Assembly: GCA_905182155.1 (NCBI GenBank)
Contig: CAJJAX010000019.1
Span: 1-37,306, forward strand
DNA from: an uncultured Pseudomonadales bacterium
GTDB lineage: Bacteria; Pseudomonadota; Gammaproteobacteria; Pseudomonadales; Azotimanducaceae
Length of the DNA stretch: 37,306 nt
Direction: 5' to 3'
The translations under genes were made by a program, and so were the position numbers. Shown here piece by piece: positions 1 through 8,724 of the stretch. The first letter of the stretch is position 1. The number at the start of each line of letters is the position of its first letter. The notes under the pieces are model-generated. The model did not search any database. It was given only the letters and a program-made list of their open reading frames with translations, and was not told where the DNA came from.

Positions 1-59
1 CCTTTCAGTTGCTGTAGGACAAGCCATCTATCTGATCTTTCTCGCCTGTCGTACATCTT

Positions 60-135
60 TGGTGGGCCGTCCGCGACTCGAACGCGGGACCAATTGGTTA
101 AAAGCCAACTGCTCTACCAACTGAGCTAACGGCCC
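60..135 (-). tRNA. tRNA-Lys (anticodon TTT)
   Basis: Read on the minus strand this gives a complete cloverleaf of 76 nt. The 7-bp acceptor stem is GGGCCGT paired with ACGGCCC, the D arm contains AGCTCAGTTGGTAGAGC, the anticodon loop is CTTTTAA (anticodon TTT, lysine), and the T arm contains GTTCGAGTC. The discriminator is A and the CCA end is encoded in the DNA. A tRNA-Lys near nadA is also found in Pseudomonas, which supports the gene-order match of this block. Confidence 0.97.
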
Positions 136-180
136 TCGTAAAGGCGCCCATGATACCGATTCGTACTGAAAACTCAAGAT

Positions 181-1101
181 CTAAGTCCGAAGGATTCTCT
201 GGATCACCTCGCGGGCCTGATTTGCTTCGCCGAGCGAGATGAGCGTGCCAAGCCCCCCCGGATTAATGATATTGATTTCAATGACGTAGGGGTAAACGAG
301 GTCAATCCCGATGAATTCGGCGCCGAGCTTTGAGCAATAGGCGCCGAGCTTTATCGCAAGTGCCTGCTCTGCTTCCGATAGCGTGGTTCGCGCTGCCCTG
401 CCGCCTTGCATCAAATTGGTACGATGATCCCCGCCTTGGTTTCGAAGGTAGGCGCCGATCAGGTGGCCTGCCGCCATCAAGACGCGTTTTTCACCGCGCT
501 CTATACTGGGGATACGTTCTTGGAGAATCAGATAGTGATCCTCGTTTTGGCCCAGTAGGTAGCGAATGAGGTTCTGATAATCGTCAGTTTCCCGGTTCAG
601 TAAAAAAACACCTTGCCCAAGGCTGCCAGCAGCAGGCTTTAGAATCCAATCGCCGCCGCGCTCAATGATGTCAATGAAGGTCTGAACTTGATTACTGGCG
701 AATGTTTTTGGATGCTGAAACAGATCGCCCAATTGGGTCAGACCGTATTTACTCCTGAGGTACAAAAGGGCCTCGGTGCTGTTAATGACCCGAGTTTGGG
801 TTTCCAGTATTTTAAGGAGCTGAATCTTATCCAGGAAACTGTGCCGTTTGCCGAGGGACAGTAACCAAACGAGATCAAAGTTGCGGCAGGACAGTTCCTG
901 GTTGGTGTCTGGATCACGCTGAAAAGATTGTGGCGTGGTTAGAACTTGGCCATGGGTGAACACCTCGCCGGCAACCAGGCTCAGCTGGTCGACGTGACCC
1001 CAGGCGACTTCAACGCCGGCCGATATCGCAGCGGTTGTCAGCAAGGTTAAATTGCTGTCTTCTTTGACATCAAGCGGTTGGGTAAGAAACAATAGCTTCA
1101 T
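181..1101 (-). CDS. gshB: Glutathione synthetase-like ATP-grasp enzyme
   Basis: Protein of 306 aa, close to the usual 315 aa of GshB, which joins gamma-glutamylcysteine and glycine in an ATP-dependent reaction in the cytoplasm. The ATP-grasp fold is visible: the ATP-binding lysine in ILKPAAGS (around 153-160), a glycine-rich loop GSLGQGVF (159-166), RTNLMQGG (227-234, equivalent to the GshB RxNLxxGG motif), and a metal-binding strand FIGIDLVYPYVIEINIINP (263-281). The GshB consensus usually has ...EINVTSPT at that end; here it is EINIINPGG, so a related ATP-grasp ligase cannot be ruled out. The start ATG follows only a weak ribosome site. It stands alone on the minus strand, divergent from nadA. 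Function is inferred from family motifs. Confidence 0.8.
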   Translation of the reverse strand: MKLLFLTQPLDVKEDSNLTLLTTAAISAGVEVAWGHVDQLSLVAGEVFTHGQVLTTPQSFQRDPDTNQELSCRNFDLVWLLSLGKRHSFLDKIQLLKILETQTRVINSTEALLYLRSKYGLTQLGDLFQHPKTFASNQVQTFIDIIERGGDWILKPAAGSLGQGVFLLNRETDDYQNLIRYLLGQNEDHYLILQERIPSIERGEKRVLMAAGHLIGAYLRNQGGDHRTNLMQGGRAARTTLSEAEQALAIKLGAYCSKLGAEFIGIDLVYPYVIEINIINPGGLGTLISLGEANQAREVIQRILRT

Positions 1102-1209
1102 GATGGGTATTGTCGGCTACCCCTAGATTAATTACTACTGAGTAAAGTCTGGGCGTTAAATTTAAGAAGCTGCCCTGGGCTGATGAAATAAAAGATAAAG
1201 AGCAACCCT

Positions 1210-2213
1210 ATGAATATTACGATTCCAAAGCATCCGGCACCGCATGGCCTTACTGGCTCACAAAAAGCAGCGTTGGTGACCCGAATTAAGGCCTTGCTCA
1301 AGCAGCATAATGCAACGCTCGTAGCGCATTACTATACCGATCCTGACTTACAGGCCTTGGCGGATGAAACCGGCGGGTGTGTCTCGGATTCTCTAGAGAT
1401 GGCGCGGTTTGGCGCGATGAGTTCGGCGGAGCGGATTGTCGTTGCGGGGGTTCGCTTTATGGGGGAAACCGCGAAAATTTTGAGTCCGGATAAAACCGTT
1501 CTAATGCCAACGTTGCAGGCAACCTGTTCCTTGGATTTGGGGTGTCCGATTGACGCCTTCGAGGCTTTTTGTGATGAACACAGCGATCGAACCGTTGTGG
1601 TTTATGCCAATACGTCGGCGGCGGTCAAGGCCGGTCGGACTGGGTGGTGACCTCAAGTATTGCGCTGGATGTCGTTGACCATTTGAGTGCGCAAGGCGAG
1701 AAAATATTGTGGGCGCCCGATCGATATTTGGGCGCCTACGTTCAGCAACAGACCGGTGCCGATATGTTACTTTGGCAAGGGGCTTGTATTGTCCATGAGG
1801 AATTTAAGGCGCGCGGGATTGCGGATCTAAAACAGGTTTATCCGGAGGCTGTCGTCTTGGTCCATCCAGAATCACCTGAAAGTGTTGTTGCAATGGCGGA
1901 TGTTGTGGGCTCTACCTCGCAACTGATTAAAGCGGCGGTTGAGACCGATGCCGAAACCTTTATCGTGGCCACTGATCGCGGGATTTTCTACAAGATGCAA
2001 CAGCAAGCGCCGAATAAGCGCTTTTTAGAGGCGCCTACGGCGGGCAATGGCGCGACCTGTAAAAGTTGTGCCCATTGTCCCTGGATGGCCATGAATAGTC
2101 TGGCGCAGGTTGAACGCGCCCTGGTGATGCAAGATCAAGAGGTGATCGTGCCCATTGAGTTGGCCGAAAAGGCGTTGGTGCCTTTGCAGCGCATGCTTGA
2201 TTTTAAACGCTAG
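1210..2213 (+). CDS. nadA: Quinolinate synthase NadA, interrupted by a one-base frameshift
   Basis: NadA condenses iminoaspartate with dihydroxyacetone phosphate to quinolinate, the first committed route to NAD, using a [4Fe-4S] cluster. The first 146 codons (1210-1650) and the following frame (from about 1635 to 2213) together make about 334 aa, normal for the family. Cluster cysteines are present: the CSLDLGCP region, CIVHEEF, and CKSCAHCPW. The break lies at 1631-1635: adding one C to the CC at 1631-1632 restores the conserved [11 protein letters not shown] segment. Because both halves are fully conserved, a sequencing error is more likely than a dead gene. It is convergent with bepA, with only 15 bases between the stops. 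Confidence 0.93.
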
Positions 2214-2228
2214 TTTGCGCAACAAAGC

Positions 2229-3692
2229 CTAACGAGACGATTGGTCTTGCATCGCCCAGATTTCATCGATGCGCTGTTTGATTTTCGCACTCAGCTGAAA
2301 ATTCTGACGCACCAGCGGTAGCGCGTAACCTAATTGTTTCGCCGCCCCATCCAAGTCGCCATTGAGTAGGAAATATTCTGCGCGGGCTTGGTGGACACCC
2401 GGTATGTCGTTCGCCAAACCCAGGCTTTCTGCCAGCTGATACCAAACTTGATCGTCGTGAGTTCGACTCAGAACCAACTGATTCAGCACGTCGCTTGCAA
2501 GATCCGGGCGCTCTGACTGATCGAGCAGTTTTGCGTAAATCACCGAGATTGGGTAATTACTGGGACTGATGGCGAGCACCCGACGCGCAGCCGCTAGGGC
2601 CTCGGGTAATCGGCCGTTCTCCGCCAAGCGTTCTATCTGCGCGAGTTCGAGGGCGATGTGATTGGGGTACTGATTGAGCAGGTCATCTAATACGGCCTTG
2701 GCTTCATCAAAGCGCTTTGCCTTGGTATAGGCCAACGCTAAACCATATTGGTTCGCGCTCAAGGCAGCGCCTTGCCTTACCAGTGCATAATTTTCAAACC
2801 GCGTAATGACACTTTGAATGGGGTCGGCATCAGAAACCATGACCCGGGCGCGGATGAGTTGATAATCAAAATCGGGTTCCCATTTCTTCTTGGCGAGGCT
2901 TTCCGTTTGATTATAGGTATCGCTTATTCGGCTTCGGGTCACGGGGTGGGTTCGAAGGAATTCAGGAATTTGATCGCCACTGCCTCGATTGAGGCGATCA
3001 AGCCGCTCGAACATATAAGCCATCGCTCTGGGGTCAAGGTTTGCGCGAGTCATGGTGCTGATGCCAATCCGATCTGCTTCGGATTCACGGGTTCGGCTGT
3101 AGCTGAGTTGCTGGGCGCTGGCGAGGCCACGGCTGGTTGTGACCGCCGCCATGCCGGCCTCGGATCCTGCGGTGGCAGCAAGGATCACGCCCGCAAGCAG
3201 CCCCGCAATTGAAATCACACCGGCTTTTTTGCTGGCCTCAATGCCTCTTGCGAAATGTCGTTGGCTAAGGTGTGCTAATTCGTGCGCAAGAATGGCCGTA
3301 AACTCGTGCTGGGTTTCTGCGTGCAGAAACAAACCGTGATTGATCCCCAATACGCCGCCCGGTGCGGCAAACGCGTTTATCGAAGGGTTCTCGATCAATG
3401 TGATATAAAGGCGGCGGTCCTGGAGGTCACTGTGTTCTGCCAGTGAGAACACGAGGTGCTCTAAATAGTCAATCACCAGTGGATCCTGATAGCCTGGGGT
3501 CTGCGCCCGGACAGCTCTTAAAAATCGTTGTCCGAGATCATGCTCAAAGGCGAGTGACGTGGTTGCTGGACTGCTCCCGCCAAGTTCAGGTAGATTCAAA
3601 TCATTGTTTGCGGTCTTTGCGTTGGTTGCAAAGACCGCAAGCCCGGCAAGCCCGGTGCACAAGACGAAGGTAATGATGTTGCGCGATTTCAT
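2229..3692 (-). CDS. bepA: Periplasmic M48 metalloprotease BepA, outer-membrane quality control
   Basis: I chose the internal ATG at 3690-3692 rather than an upstream in-frame start at 3728. It gives a 487-aa protein, the length of E. coli BepA, starting MKSRNIITFVLC, a good signal peptide with a hydrophobic core and an Ala-rich end before a NNDLNLPELG mature start. The zinc site is HELAH (residues 137-141 in this numbering) with the downstream ligand Glu in ESEADRIG. The C-terminal 170 residues are helical TPR-like repeats (ALAYTKAKRFDEAKAVL and similar). In E. coli BepA degrades stalled LptD/BAM substrates in the periplasm. The next gene leftward is nadA, convergent; tusA is divergent from it. 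Confidence 0.92.
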   Translation of the reverse strand: MKSRNIITFVLCTGLAGLAVFATNAKTANNDLNLPELGGSSPATTSLAFEHDLGQRFLRAVRAQTPGYQDPLVIDYLEHLVFSLAEHSDLQDRRLYITLIENPSINAFAAPGGVLGINHGLFLHAETQHEFTAILAHELAHLSQRHFARGIEASKKAGVISIAGLLAGVILAATAGSEAGMAAVTTSRGLASAQQLSYSRTRESEADRIGISTMTRANLDPRAMAYMFERLDRLNRGSGDQIPEFLRTHPVTRSRISDTYNQTESLAKKKWEPDFDYQLIRARVMVSDADPIQSVITRFENYALVRQGAALSANQYGLALAYTKAKRFDEAKAVLDDLLNQYPNHIALELAQIERLAENGRLPEALAAARRVLAISPSNYPISVIYAKLLDQSERPDLASDVLNQLVLSRTHDDQVWYQLAESLGLANDIPGVHQARAEYFLLNGDLDGAAKQLGYALPLVRQNFQLSAKIKQRIDEIWAMQDQSSR

Positions 3693-3786
3693 CAGGCTAT
3701 GTTCGCAGGGGTAAGCCCTTGAGTTCAACCTGAATCACAGGCGTTGGCCTGATATACTTTTTGGTGAGCTTAAAAAGGACGGTGTT

Positions 3787-4038
3787 GTGAATTTAGAGTG
3801 TGATGATCCTGTGCATCTAGACACCAAAGGGTTGAATTGCCCGATGCCGCTTTTGAAGGCAAAGCAGATGCTCAATAAGCTGCTTGCGGGCCAAGTGCTC
3901 TTGGTCGAGTCGACGGATTCTGGGTCGGTTCGAGATTTTCAGGTGTTTGCTAACCAAAGTGGTCATGCGCTGTTAAACCAGACCGACGAGGCTGGGGTTT
4001 ATAAGCATTGGTTGAAAAAAAGTGATCTCCTGACGTGA
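3787..4038 (+). CDS. tusA: TusA/SirA-type sulfur carrier protein
   Basis: A small 83-aa protein of the TusA family, starting with GTG at 3787. The hallmark is LNCPMPLLKAKQ with Cys18 in the CPxP motif, the residue that carries persulfide sulfur for tRNA thiolation and molybdenum-cofactor enzymes. It overlaps perM by 4 bases (GTGA), so the two are translationally coupled. The gene following bepA in Pseudomonas is also a TusA-like protein, so position supports the call. Whether this one acts in 2-thiouridine synthesis or in another sulfur-relay role cannot be told from sequence. The formate dehydrogenase genes at the right of the window need sulfurated Mo cofactor, but no direct link is shown. 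Confidence 0.88.
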   Translation: MNLECDDPVHLDTKGLNCPMPLLKAKQMLNKLLAGQVLLVESTDSGSVRDFQVFANQSGHALLNQTDEAGVYKHWLKKSDLLT

Positions 4039-5087
4039 AACAGATTCTTAAAAAATGGGTTGGACGGTATTTTTCTGACGAAGAAGCCTTGGTCCTGCTC
4101 GCGATATTGCTGGGTTTGAGTTTACTGTTTGTGATGCTGGGTTCGGTATTGGTGCCGATTTTGACCGGGATTGTGCTGGCCTATGTTATGCAAGGCGTGA
4201 TTAATCAATTGCAGCGGTTGCGCGTGCCGCGCTCGTTCTCGGTGACGTTCACGTACTTGTTGTTTCTTGGGGGCTTTGTTGGTTTCTTATTATTTCTCAT
4301 GCCCCGGTTTTGGCGTCAGCTTGGGAGTCTTTATCGCGATCTGCCGGAGCTTAGTGACCGGTTATCGGCAACGCTGGTTTCGCTGCAAGAACATTTTCCT
4401 TTGGTGATTTCCGAACGCCAGATTAGTGTCTGGGTGAATCTGCTCAGTGATGAAGCGACGGCGCTTGGACAATGGCTCCTGACCGTATCAATCTCTCAGT
4501 TGCCGGTGTTGATTACGGTCTTGGGTTACACCTTGCTGGTACCTATTTTGGTTTTCTTCTTGCTCAAGGATAAAGATCAACTGTTGTCGTACGTTTTGGG
4601 CTTTTTACCCGAGGAGCGCCCTTTAATGAATCAGATCGGGGATGAGTTGAGCGGGCAAATGGAGAATTATGTCCGTGGGAAATTCCTAGAGCTGATCATC
4701 GCCGGATCGGTGACCTACGGACTGTTTGTGTTTTTCGGGCTCAATTACGCGGCGCTACTTGGTTTTCTGGTTGGTTTGTCAGTCATTATTCCCTACCTTG
4801 GCGTTGCTGCGGTCACGGTGCCGGTCACCATTGTTGCCCTGATGCAATTTGGTCTTTCTAGCGAATTTTTTTACTTAATGGTTGGTTATCTTGTTATCCA
4901 GGCTTTGGATGGGTTGCTCTTGGTGCCGCTGCTCTTTTCGGAGGCGAATAATTTGCATCCGCTCGCGATTATTTTGGCCGTTCTGATTTTTGGCGCTTGG
5001 TTCGGCTTGGCTGGGGTGTTTTTTGCGATTCCCTTAGCGATTTTGATGAAAGCGCTTTTGAGTGCTTGGCCAAGGCGATCGATTTAG
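4035..5087 (+). CDS. perM: AI-2E/PerM family inner-membrane permease
   Basis: 350-aa polytopic membrane protein, start GTG overlapping the tusA stop. Hydrophobic segments appear near residues 17-50 (LLAILLGLSLLFVMLGS), 62-90, 150-175 and in a cluster from 215 to 340, with a soluble stretch between about 95 and 145. The C-terminal pattern (GLSVIIPYLGVAAVTVPV, then LLVPLLFSEANNLHPLAIILA) is characteristic of the AI-2E transporter family, to which E. coli PerM and TqsA belong. The transported substrate is not known for PerM-type members. Same strand and close to dapA (78 bases), so it may be read into that operon. Confidence 0.88.
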   Translation: MKQILKKWVGRYFSDEEALVLLAILLGLSLLFVMLGSVLVPILTGIVLAYVMQGVINQLQRLRVPRSFSVTFTYLLFLGGFVGFLLFLMPRFWRQLGSLYRDLPELSDRLSATLVSLQEHFPLVISERQISVWVNLLSDEATALGQWLLTVSISQLPVLITVLGYTLLVPILVFFLLKDKDQLLSYVLGFLPEERPLMNQIGDELSGQMENYVRGKFLELIIAGSVTYGLFVFFGLNYAALLGFLVGLSVIIPYLGVAAVTVPVTIVALMQFGLSSEFFYLMVGYLVIQALDGLLLVPLLFSEANNLHPLAIILAVLIFGAWFGLAGVFFAIPLAILMKALLSAWPRRSI

Positions 5088-5165
5088 TTTTGGCGCGCCT
5101 AGGCGGTTGTGCCGGCAAACCAGCATGGCTATTATGAGCTCCTTTTTTCGATGGAATCATGCTTT

Positions 5166-6047
5166 ATGATCCGAGGCAGTATTGTCGCCCTGGTTACCCC
5201 GATGCAATCCGATGACTCCGTTGATTGGGAGGGGCTTGATGCACTGGTGAATTGGCACATTGAAAGTGGTACACAGGCCATTGTTCCCGTTGGAACCACG
5301 GGTGAGTCGCCGACTGTGACGCCTGATGAGCACTGCGAAATCATTCGAGCGGTGGTTACCGCCGCCAATGGTCGTGTGCCGGTGGTTGCCGGAACCGGCG
5401 CCAATTCAACCCGCGAGGCCATCGAGTTCACAGCTTCTGCGAAGGACTCTGGTGCTGATGCGTGCCTTTTGGTGACACCCTATTACAACAAGCCGACGCA
5501 AGACGGATTGTTTCTGCATCACAAAGCCATTGCCGCCGCGGTAGATTTGCCTCAAATCCTTTATAACGTGCCGGGCCGAACGGCGTGTGACTTGCTGCCT
5601 GATACGGTCAAACGACTTGCTGATATTCAGCAAGTGATTGGCATTAAAGAAGCGACCGGGTTGGTCGAGCGGGCGGCAACCATTCGAGCTTTGTGCGGCG
5701 ATGCCCTAATGATTTTCTCTGGTGATGATGAAACTGCCTGCGAGCTGATGCTGCAGGGCGGCCAGGGTACGATTAGTGTTACGGCGAACCTCGTGCCGGC
5801 ACAAATGGCTGCCATGGCGGAGGCTGCGGTTGCCGGTGATCGTGCGCGTGCTGAGGCCTTGAATGAACCCTTGATGGGCCTACATCAAAGTCTTTTTGTT
5901 GCGTCAAATCCAATCCCGGTGAAGTGGGCGTTGGCAGAAATGGGGCGCATTCCAAGGGGGATTCGACTACCATTAACGCCTCTTGCCGAGCACCATCATG
6001 AGAGGGTCAAACAGGCGATGATGACAGCGGGGATTAACCCATCATGA
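5166..6047 (+). CDS. dapA: 4-hydroxy-tetrahydrodipicolinate synthase DapA
   Basis: 293 aa from the ATG at 5166; an in-frame GTG at 5109 would add 19 unconserved residues, so I reject it. Residues match the E. coli numbering exactly: Thr44/Thr45 in GTTGES, Tyr107 in PYYNKPTQ, Tyr133 and Arg138 in YNVPGRTACD, and the Schiff-base Lys161 in GIKEATG. It condenses pyruvate with aspartate semialdehyde, the first step of lysine and meso-diaminopimelate synthesis. It overlaps bamC by 4 bases (ATGA), the conserved dapA-bamC arrangement of gammaproteobacteria. In Pseudomonas bcp and gcvR lie between perM and dapA; both are absent here. Confidence 0.96.
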   Translation: MIRGSIVALVTPMQSDDSVDWEGLDALVNWHIESGTQAIVPVGTTGESPTVTPDEHCEIIRAVVTAANGRVPVVAGTGANSTREAIEFTASAKDSGADACLLVTPYYNKPTQDGLFLHHKAIAAAVDLPQILYNVPGRTACDLLPDTVKRLADIQQVIGIKEATGLVERAATIRALCGDALMIFSGDDETACELMLQGGQGTISVTANLVPAQMAAMAEAAVAGDRARAEALNEPLMGLHQSLFVASNPIPVKWALAEMGRIPRGIRLPLTPLAEHHHERVKQAMMTAGINPS

Positions 6048-7120
6048 GAAACGGAGTATTAGGCGCATTAATTTGTTTTGTCACCGGCTGTGGTTGGTTT
6101 GGCAACGAAGAGATGATTGGGCGACTGGAAATGGGCACCTCCAAGATGACTGAGGTCCCTGACGGGCTTGAGACGCCGGCCTATGTGGAAATGATGCCGA
6201 TTCCGGAGATTCAAGATCCGAGGGGGCTCGTGGGTACTCGCTACGAACTCCGGCGGCCAGAACCCTTAAGCACACGCTATGGCGTTGACCAAATCGTCAT
6301 TAAAAAACTCGATAATGCCCAATGGGTGTTCCTCGATATTCCCCCGTCGGTGGTTTGGCCGAAAGTCGTGCAGTTTTGGGAAGCCAATAATTTAGAGGTC
6401 TCGGCTGCTGATCCAGCCCTAGGCATATTAACGAGCAAATGGTTGACGGCGAGGCAAGGCGAGGCAGAAGCGGTCTTTGAAAGTATTCGGCAAGGCAACG
6501 TCTTTAGAAATACTCGGGACATCAACCTGTATCAGTTTAAATTAAGGCTTGAGCCTGGGGTTCGAAGCGGTAGCACGGAATTGTACATTGAGCAGCGCGA
6601 AGTGCCTGCCGATGCGCCTTACCGGCTGGACAATATGGTTTGGAAAGGCAGCAGTGATGATTTGGCATTGGAGCGCGAAGTCTTAAAAGCCATGGCCTAT
6701 TATCTGGGCGAAAATATCAGCCAGGGCACCATGAGTATGATGGCCTCAGGTCTAACGGAAGGCCGGACGCGTTTGATTCCTGACCGGATTAAACCGGAGC
6801 TGCGTTACAAGCTCGATTTTAATCGAGCTTGGGCAACGGTTGGGGATGCGTTGGAAAATGCCAATATTCCGGTGAATGACATCAATCGAAGTACCAAGAC
6901 GTATTTCGTGCATTACACGCCGAGTCATCTCTCTAAGCCGTCATTTTTTCGAAAAATATTTAGTGGCGGCGATAAGGGCCAAGCAGCGGAAGATCTCTAT
7001 GAGGTCCGTTTGGAGGCTGTCGAAGGAGAAGTCCTGGTTACCGTTTATCAAGGCGAAGGCTTTGCCGATGGCCTGGCCGCCGAGCGATTGCTCAAGGTCA
7101 TTAAAGAGTACTCGACTTAA
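6044..7120 (+). CDS. bamC: BAM complex lipoprotein BamC
   Basis: 358-aa lipoprotein of the beta-barrel assembly machine. The N-terminus MRNGVLGALICFVTGC is a short lipoprotein signal with lipobox VTG-C and lipidated Cys16. The following unstructured segment (to about residue 75, PEPLSTRYGVDQIVIKK) resembles the BamC stretch that binds BamD, and two helix-grip domains follow (about 95-215, with VFLDIPPSVVWPKVVQFW, and about 245-355, with LDFNRAWATVGDALENANIPVNDI). It is translationally coupled to dapA and 3 bases ahead of the MBL gene. Length and motif order fit the family well; sequence identity is expected to be low, as BamC diverges quickly. Confidence 0.88.
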   Translation: MRNGVLGALICFVTGCGWFGNEEMIGRLEMGTSKMTEVPDGLETPAYVEMMPIPEIQDPRGLVGTRYELRRPEPLSTRYGVDQIVIKKLDNAQWVFLDIPPSVVWPKVVQFWEANNLEVSAADPALGILTSKWLTARQGEAEAVFESIRQGNVFRNTRDINLYQFKLRLEPGVRSGSTELYIEQREVPADAPYRLDNMVWKGSSDDLALEREVLKAMAYYLGENISQGTMSMMASGLTEGRTRLIPDRIKPELRYKLDFNRAWATVGDALENANIPVNDINRSTKTYFVHYTPSHLSKPSFFRKIFSGGDKGQAAEDLYEVRLEAVEGEVLVTVYQGEGFADGLAAERLLKVIKEYST

Positions 7121-7123
7121 CCC

Positions 7124-7888
7124 ATGCGGGTTGCATCCTTAGGCAGTGGCAGCAAGGGCAACAGCACCGTCATCGAAGGGCGCGAGGGTCGCCTGTTACT
7201 TGATCTTGGGTTCGGCTTAAAAGAAACCATTCGCCGGCTAGCCCGGCTCGATTTAACACCGATGGATATTGATGCGGTGCTGGTGACCCATGAGCATGCC
7301 GATCACATCAATGGGGTTGCGGCGTTCTCGCGCAAATTTCATATCCCTGCTTACATGACGCCTAGCACCTATGATGCCAAGCGAATGGGCCCGCTCCCGG
7401 CGTTAAAGCCCATTCAATATGAACGATCCTTTGCCATTGGCTCGATCCAGGTTGAGCCCGTCGTTGTGCCCCATGATGCTCGGGAGCCTTGCCAGTTTAT
7501 TTTTAGTGAAGAAAGCAACCGAGTTGGCGTTTTAACGGATTTGGGGCACATTTCCGCACATGTTCGAGACCGCTATCACGACTGTGACCTGCTTATGTTG
7601 GAATGCAATTACGACAAAGAAATGTTGGCGTCAGGGCCTTATCCGGCCGCCTTAAAGCGTAGGGTTGCCGGTGATTTTGGTCACTTATCCAATGACCAAG
7701 CCGCGGAACTTGTTGGGTCGCTGAACCTGCCCCGGTTACAGAATCTGGTCATCTCTCATGTCAGTGAAAAAAACAATCAGTCAGCGCTGGCGAAATCAGC
7801 GCTGACCCGCGTGCTGTGTGACTGGGAAGGGGTCTTGACCCTGGCAAGTCAAGCGGATGGTTTTGGTTGGATCGATTTATCCCCTTAG
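7124..7888 (+). CDS. MBL-fold metallo-hydrolase (YycJ/PA1012-like)
   Basis: 254 aa with a metallo-beta-lactamase fold. Motif 1 is THEHADH (His56, His58, Asp60, His61); the N-terminal strand MRVASLGSGSKGNS is typical of YycJ-like proteins; later metal ligands are likely in VVPHDARE, LTDLGH and VISHVSEKN. It lies 3 bases after bamC, as the corresponding gene does in Pseudomonas, where purC follows. No purC is seen here: the block ends at this gene and 1.7 kb of gene-poor sequence follows. The substrate is unknown; the family includes nucleases and cyclic-nucleotide or lactone hydrolases, so I leave it unnamed. Confidence 0.85.
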   Translation: MRVASLGSGSKGNSTVIEGREGRLLLDLGFGLKETIRRLARLDLTPMDIDAVLVTHEHADHINGVAAFSRKFHIPAYMTPSTYDAKRMGPLPALKPIQYERSFAIGSIQVEPVVVPHDAREPCQFIFSEESNRVGVLTDLGHISAHVRDRYHDCDLLMLECNYDKEMLASGPYPAALKRRVAGDFGHLSNDQAAELVGSLNLPRLQNLVISHVSEKNNQSALAKSALTRVLCDWEGVLTLASQADGFGWIDLSP

Positions 7889-8326
7889 GCACACTTCAAC
7901 GTCTGTTGAACCTAGAGCGGGGCGGTTGTCCTGCTTGGTGGCAAGCGGCGTGCTCATCAGAGCCTTTGAAGGGCCTATCGCAATGCCTTGCAGCAAGGGG
8001 TCCACGAAAACGGCGGGTTGATGGCGCGGGTTCCCCAAGCTTGCTGCAAAGTCTGCAATCGAACATTCTCCTGTTGATCATCGAGACACCCTAAAACGTC
8101 GGACTCGGGCGCAGTCGGGCATCCAGACGCGGCCCCTTTTTGATTACAGGTCTTTTCTACGCAGGGCGCTTGGCAGATCTAAAGTCATTGTCCAAGCGGT
8201 TCCCTAAGTCATCCAAGCGGGTTAAACCAATCGTCGTTCGTTCTGCTATTTGGCGGCTTGAAAGCGGGTTCTTAAGCCGGAGTCTTAAGCGTTCGCGTCA
8301 TCGGGTTGCATTGATCACATGAGCAG
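7889..8326. other. Gene-poor spacer left of the SOS box
   Basis: No protein family is recognisable on either strand. A plus-strand frame open from 7867 to 8094 reads through from inside the MBL gene and has no start of its own; a 61-codon minus frame (7896-8081) has no credible ribosome site. There is a small hairpin CCTTG-CAG-CAAGG near 7986-7998, not followed by a T run. Two loose direct copies of TCCAAGCGG (8190s and 8210s) and two of TCTTAAGC (8270s and 8280s) echo the repeat habit of the other spacers. It could be remnant sequence where purC would stand in Pseudomonas. Confidence 0.4.
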
Positions 8327-8343
8327 TACTGTTTTTTTATACA

Positions 8344-8363
8344 TACTGTATACTTAAACAGTA
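8344..8363. promoter_or_regulatory. LexA (SOS) box
   Basis: The sequence TACTGTATACTTAAACAGTA is a perfect TACTGT-N8-ACAGTA site, the gammaproteobacterial LexA consensus, and contains a TATACT that could serve as a -10 element (8349-8354). A second, imperfect half-site box TACTGT-N8-ACATAC lies just upstream (8327-8346), sharing three bases. Double LexA boxes are usual for tightly repressed SOS genes. Neither side has a known SOS gene: the nearest plus-strand ORF with a good ribosome site begins 361 bases downstream (8725). What it controls is not known. Confidence 0.8.
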
Positions 8364-8586
8364 TTATTTGCTTTAATGGGTTCCCCGCTGACGAAAGCGT
8401 CTAGTGGGTGATTGAACTGGTCAGCTTGTAACCACTGCATCCGTGATTATTGCGACTTTGATTAAAGGCGAACAACAGGACTGCCGAAAAGACGACAAAA
8501 GGGTGATGCCAGGTGGTATGACAGTGCGACAAAGCGCGAATGGACCCAGTAAGAGCCGATAAGCGGATTGAACCCCTGCCAAGACA

Positions 8587-8640
8587 GGCAAAACTGAGCT
8601 TAGCAAAACTAAGCAGGGCAAAAGTAAGCAGGGCAAGCAT
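8587..8640. repeat. Degenerate tandem repeat, about 15-bp unit (array 1)
   Basis: Three to four units of a GGCAAAAnTAAGCAG-type sequence: GGCAAAACTGAGCTTA (8587-8602), GCAAAACTAAGCAG (8603-8616), GGCAAAAGTAAGCAG (8617-8631), then a decayed copy GGCAAGCAT. The following 60 bases are very A-rich. On the opposite strand the array reads as a hydrophobic frame, but I regard that as a by-product of composition. Position: between the SOS box and the 48-aa ORF, so it would be inside the leader of any SOS transcript reaching that ORF. Confidence 0.65.
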
Positions 8641-8724
8641 TAAAAGAGCAGCAAGAACCGCTAGAAAAGTAACAACAAAATGAATAACAAAAAATAACAA
8701 ATAACGTCATAAAGGAAGATCTCT

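Noticed and set aside
7867..8094. A 75-codon plus-strand frame overlapping the 3' end of the MBL gene
   Set aside because: Its start lies inside the MBL gene, there is no ribosome site, and I recognise no family.
8401..8700. A 99-codon minus-strand frame with a hydrophobic N-terminal half
   Set aside because: It starts at TTG without a ribosome site and runs through tandem array 1, whose A-rich composition on the plus strand gives Leu/Phe/Ala-rich reading in reverse. The hydrophobicity is explained by repeats.
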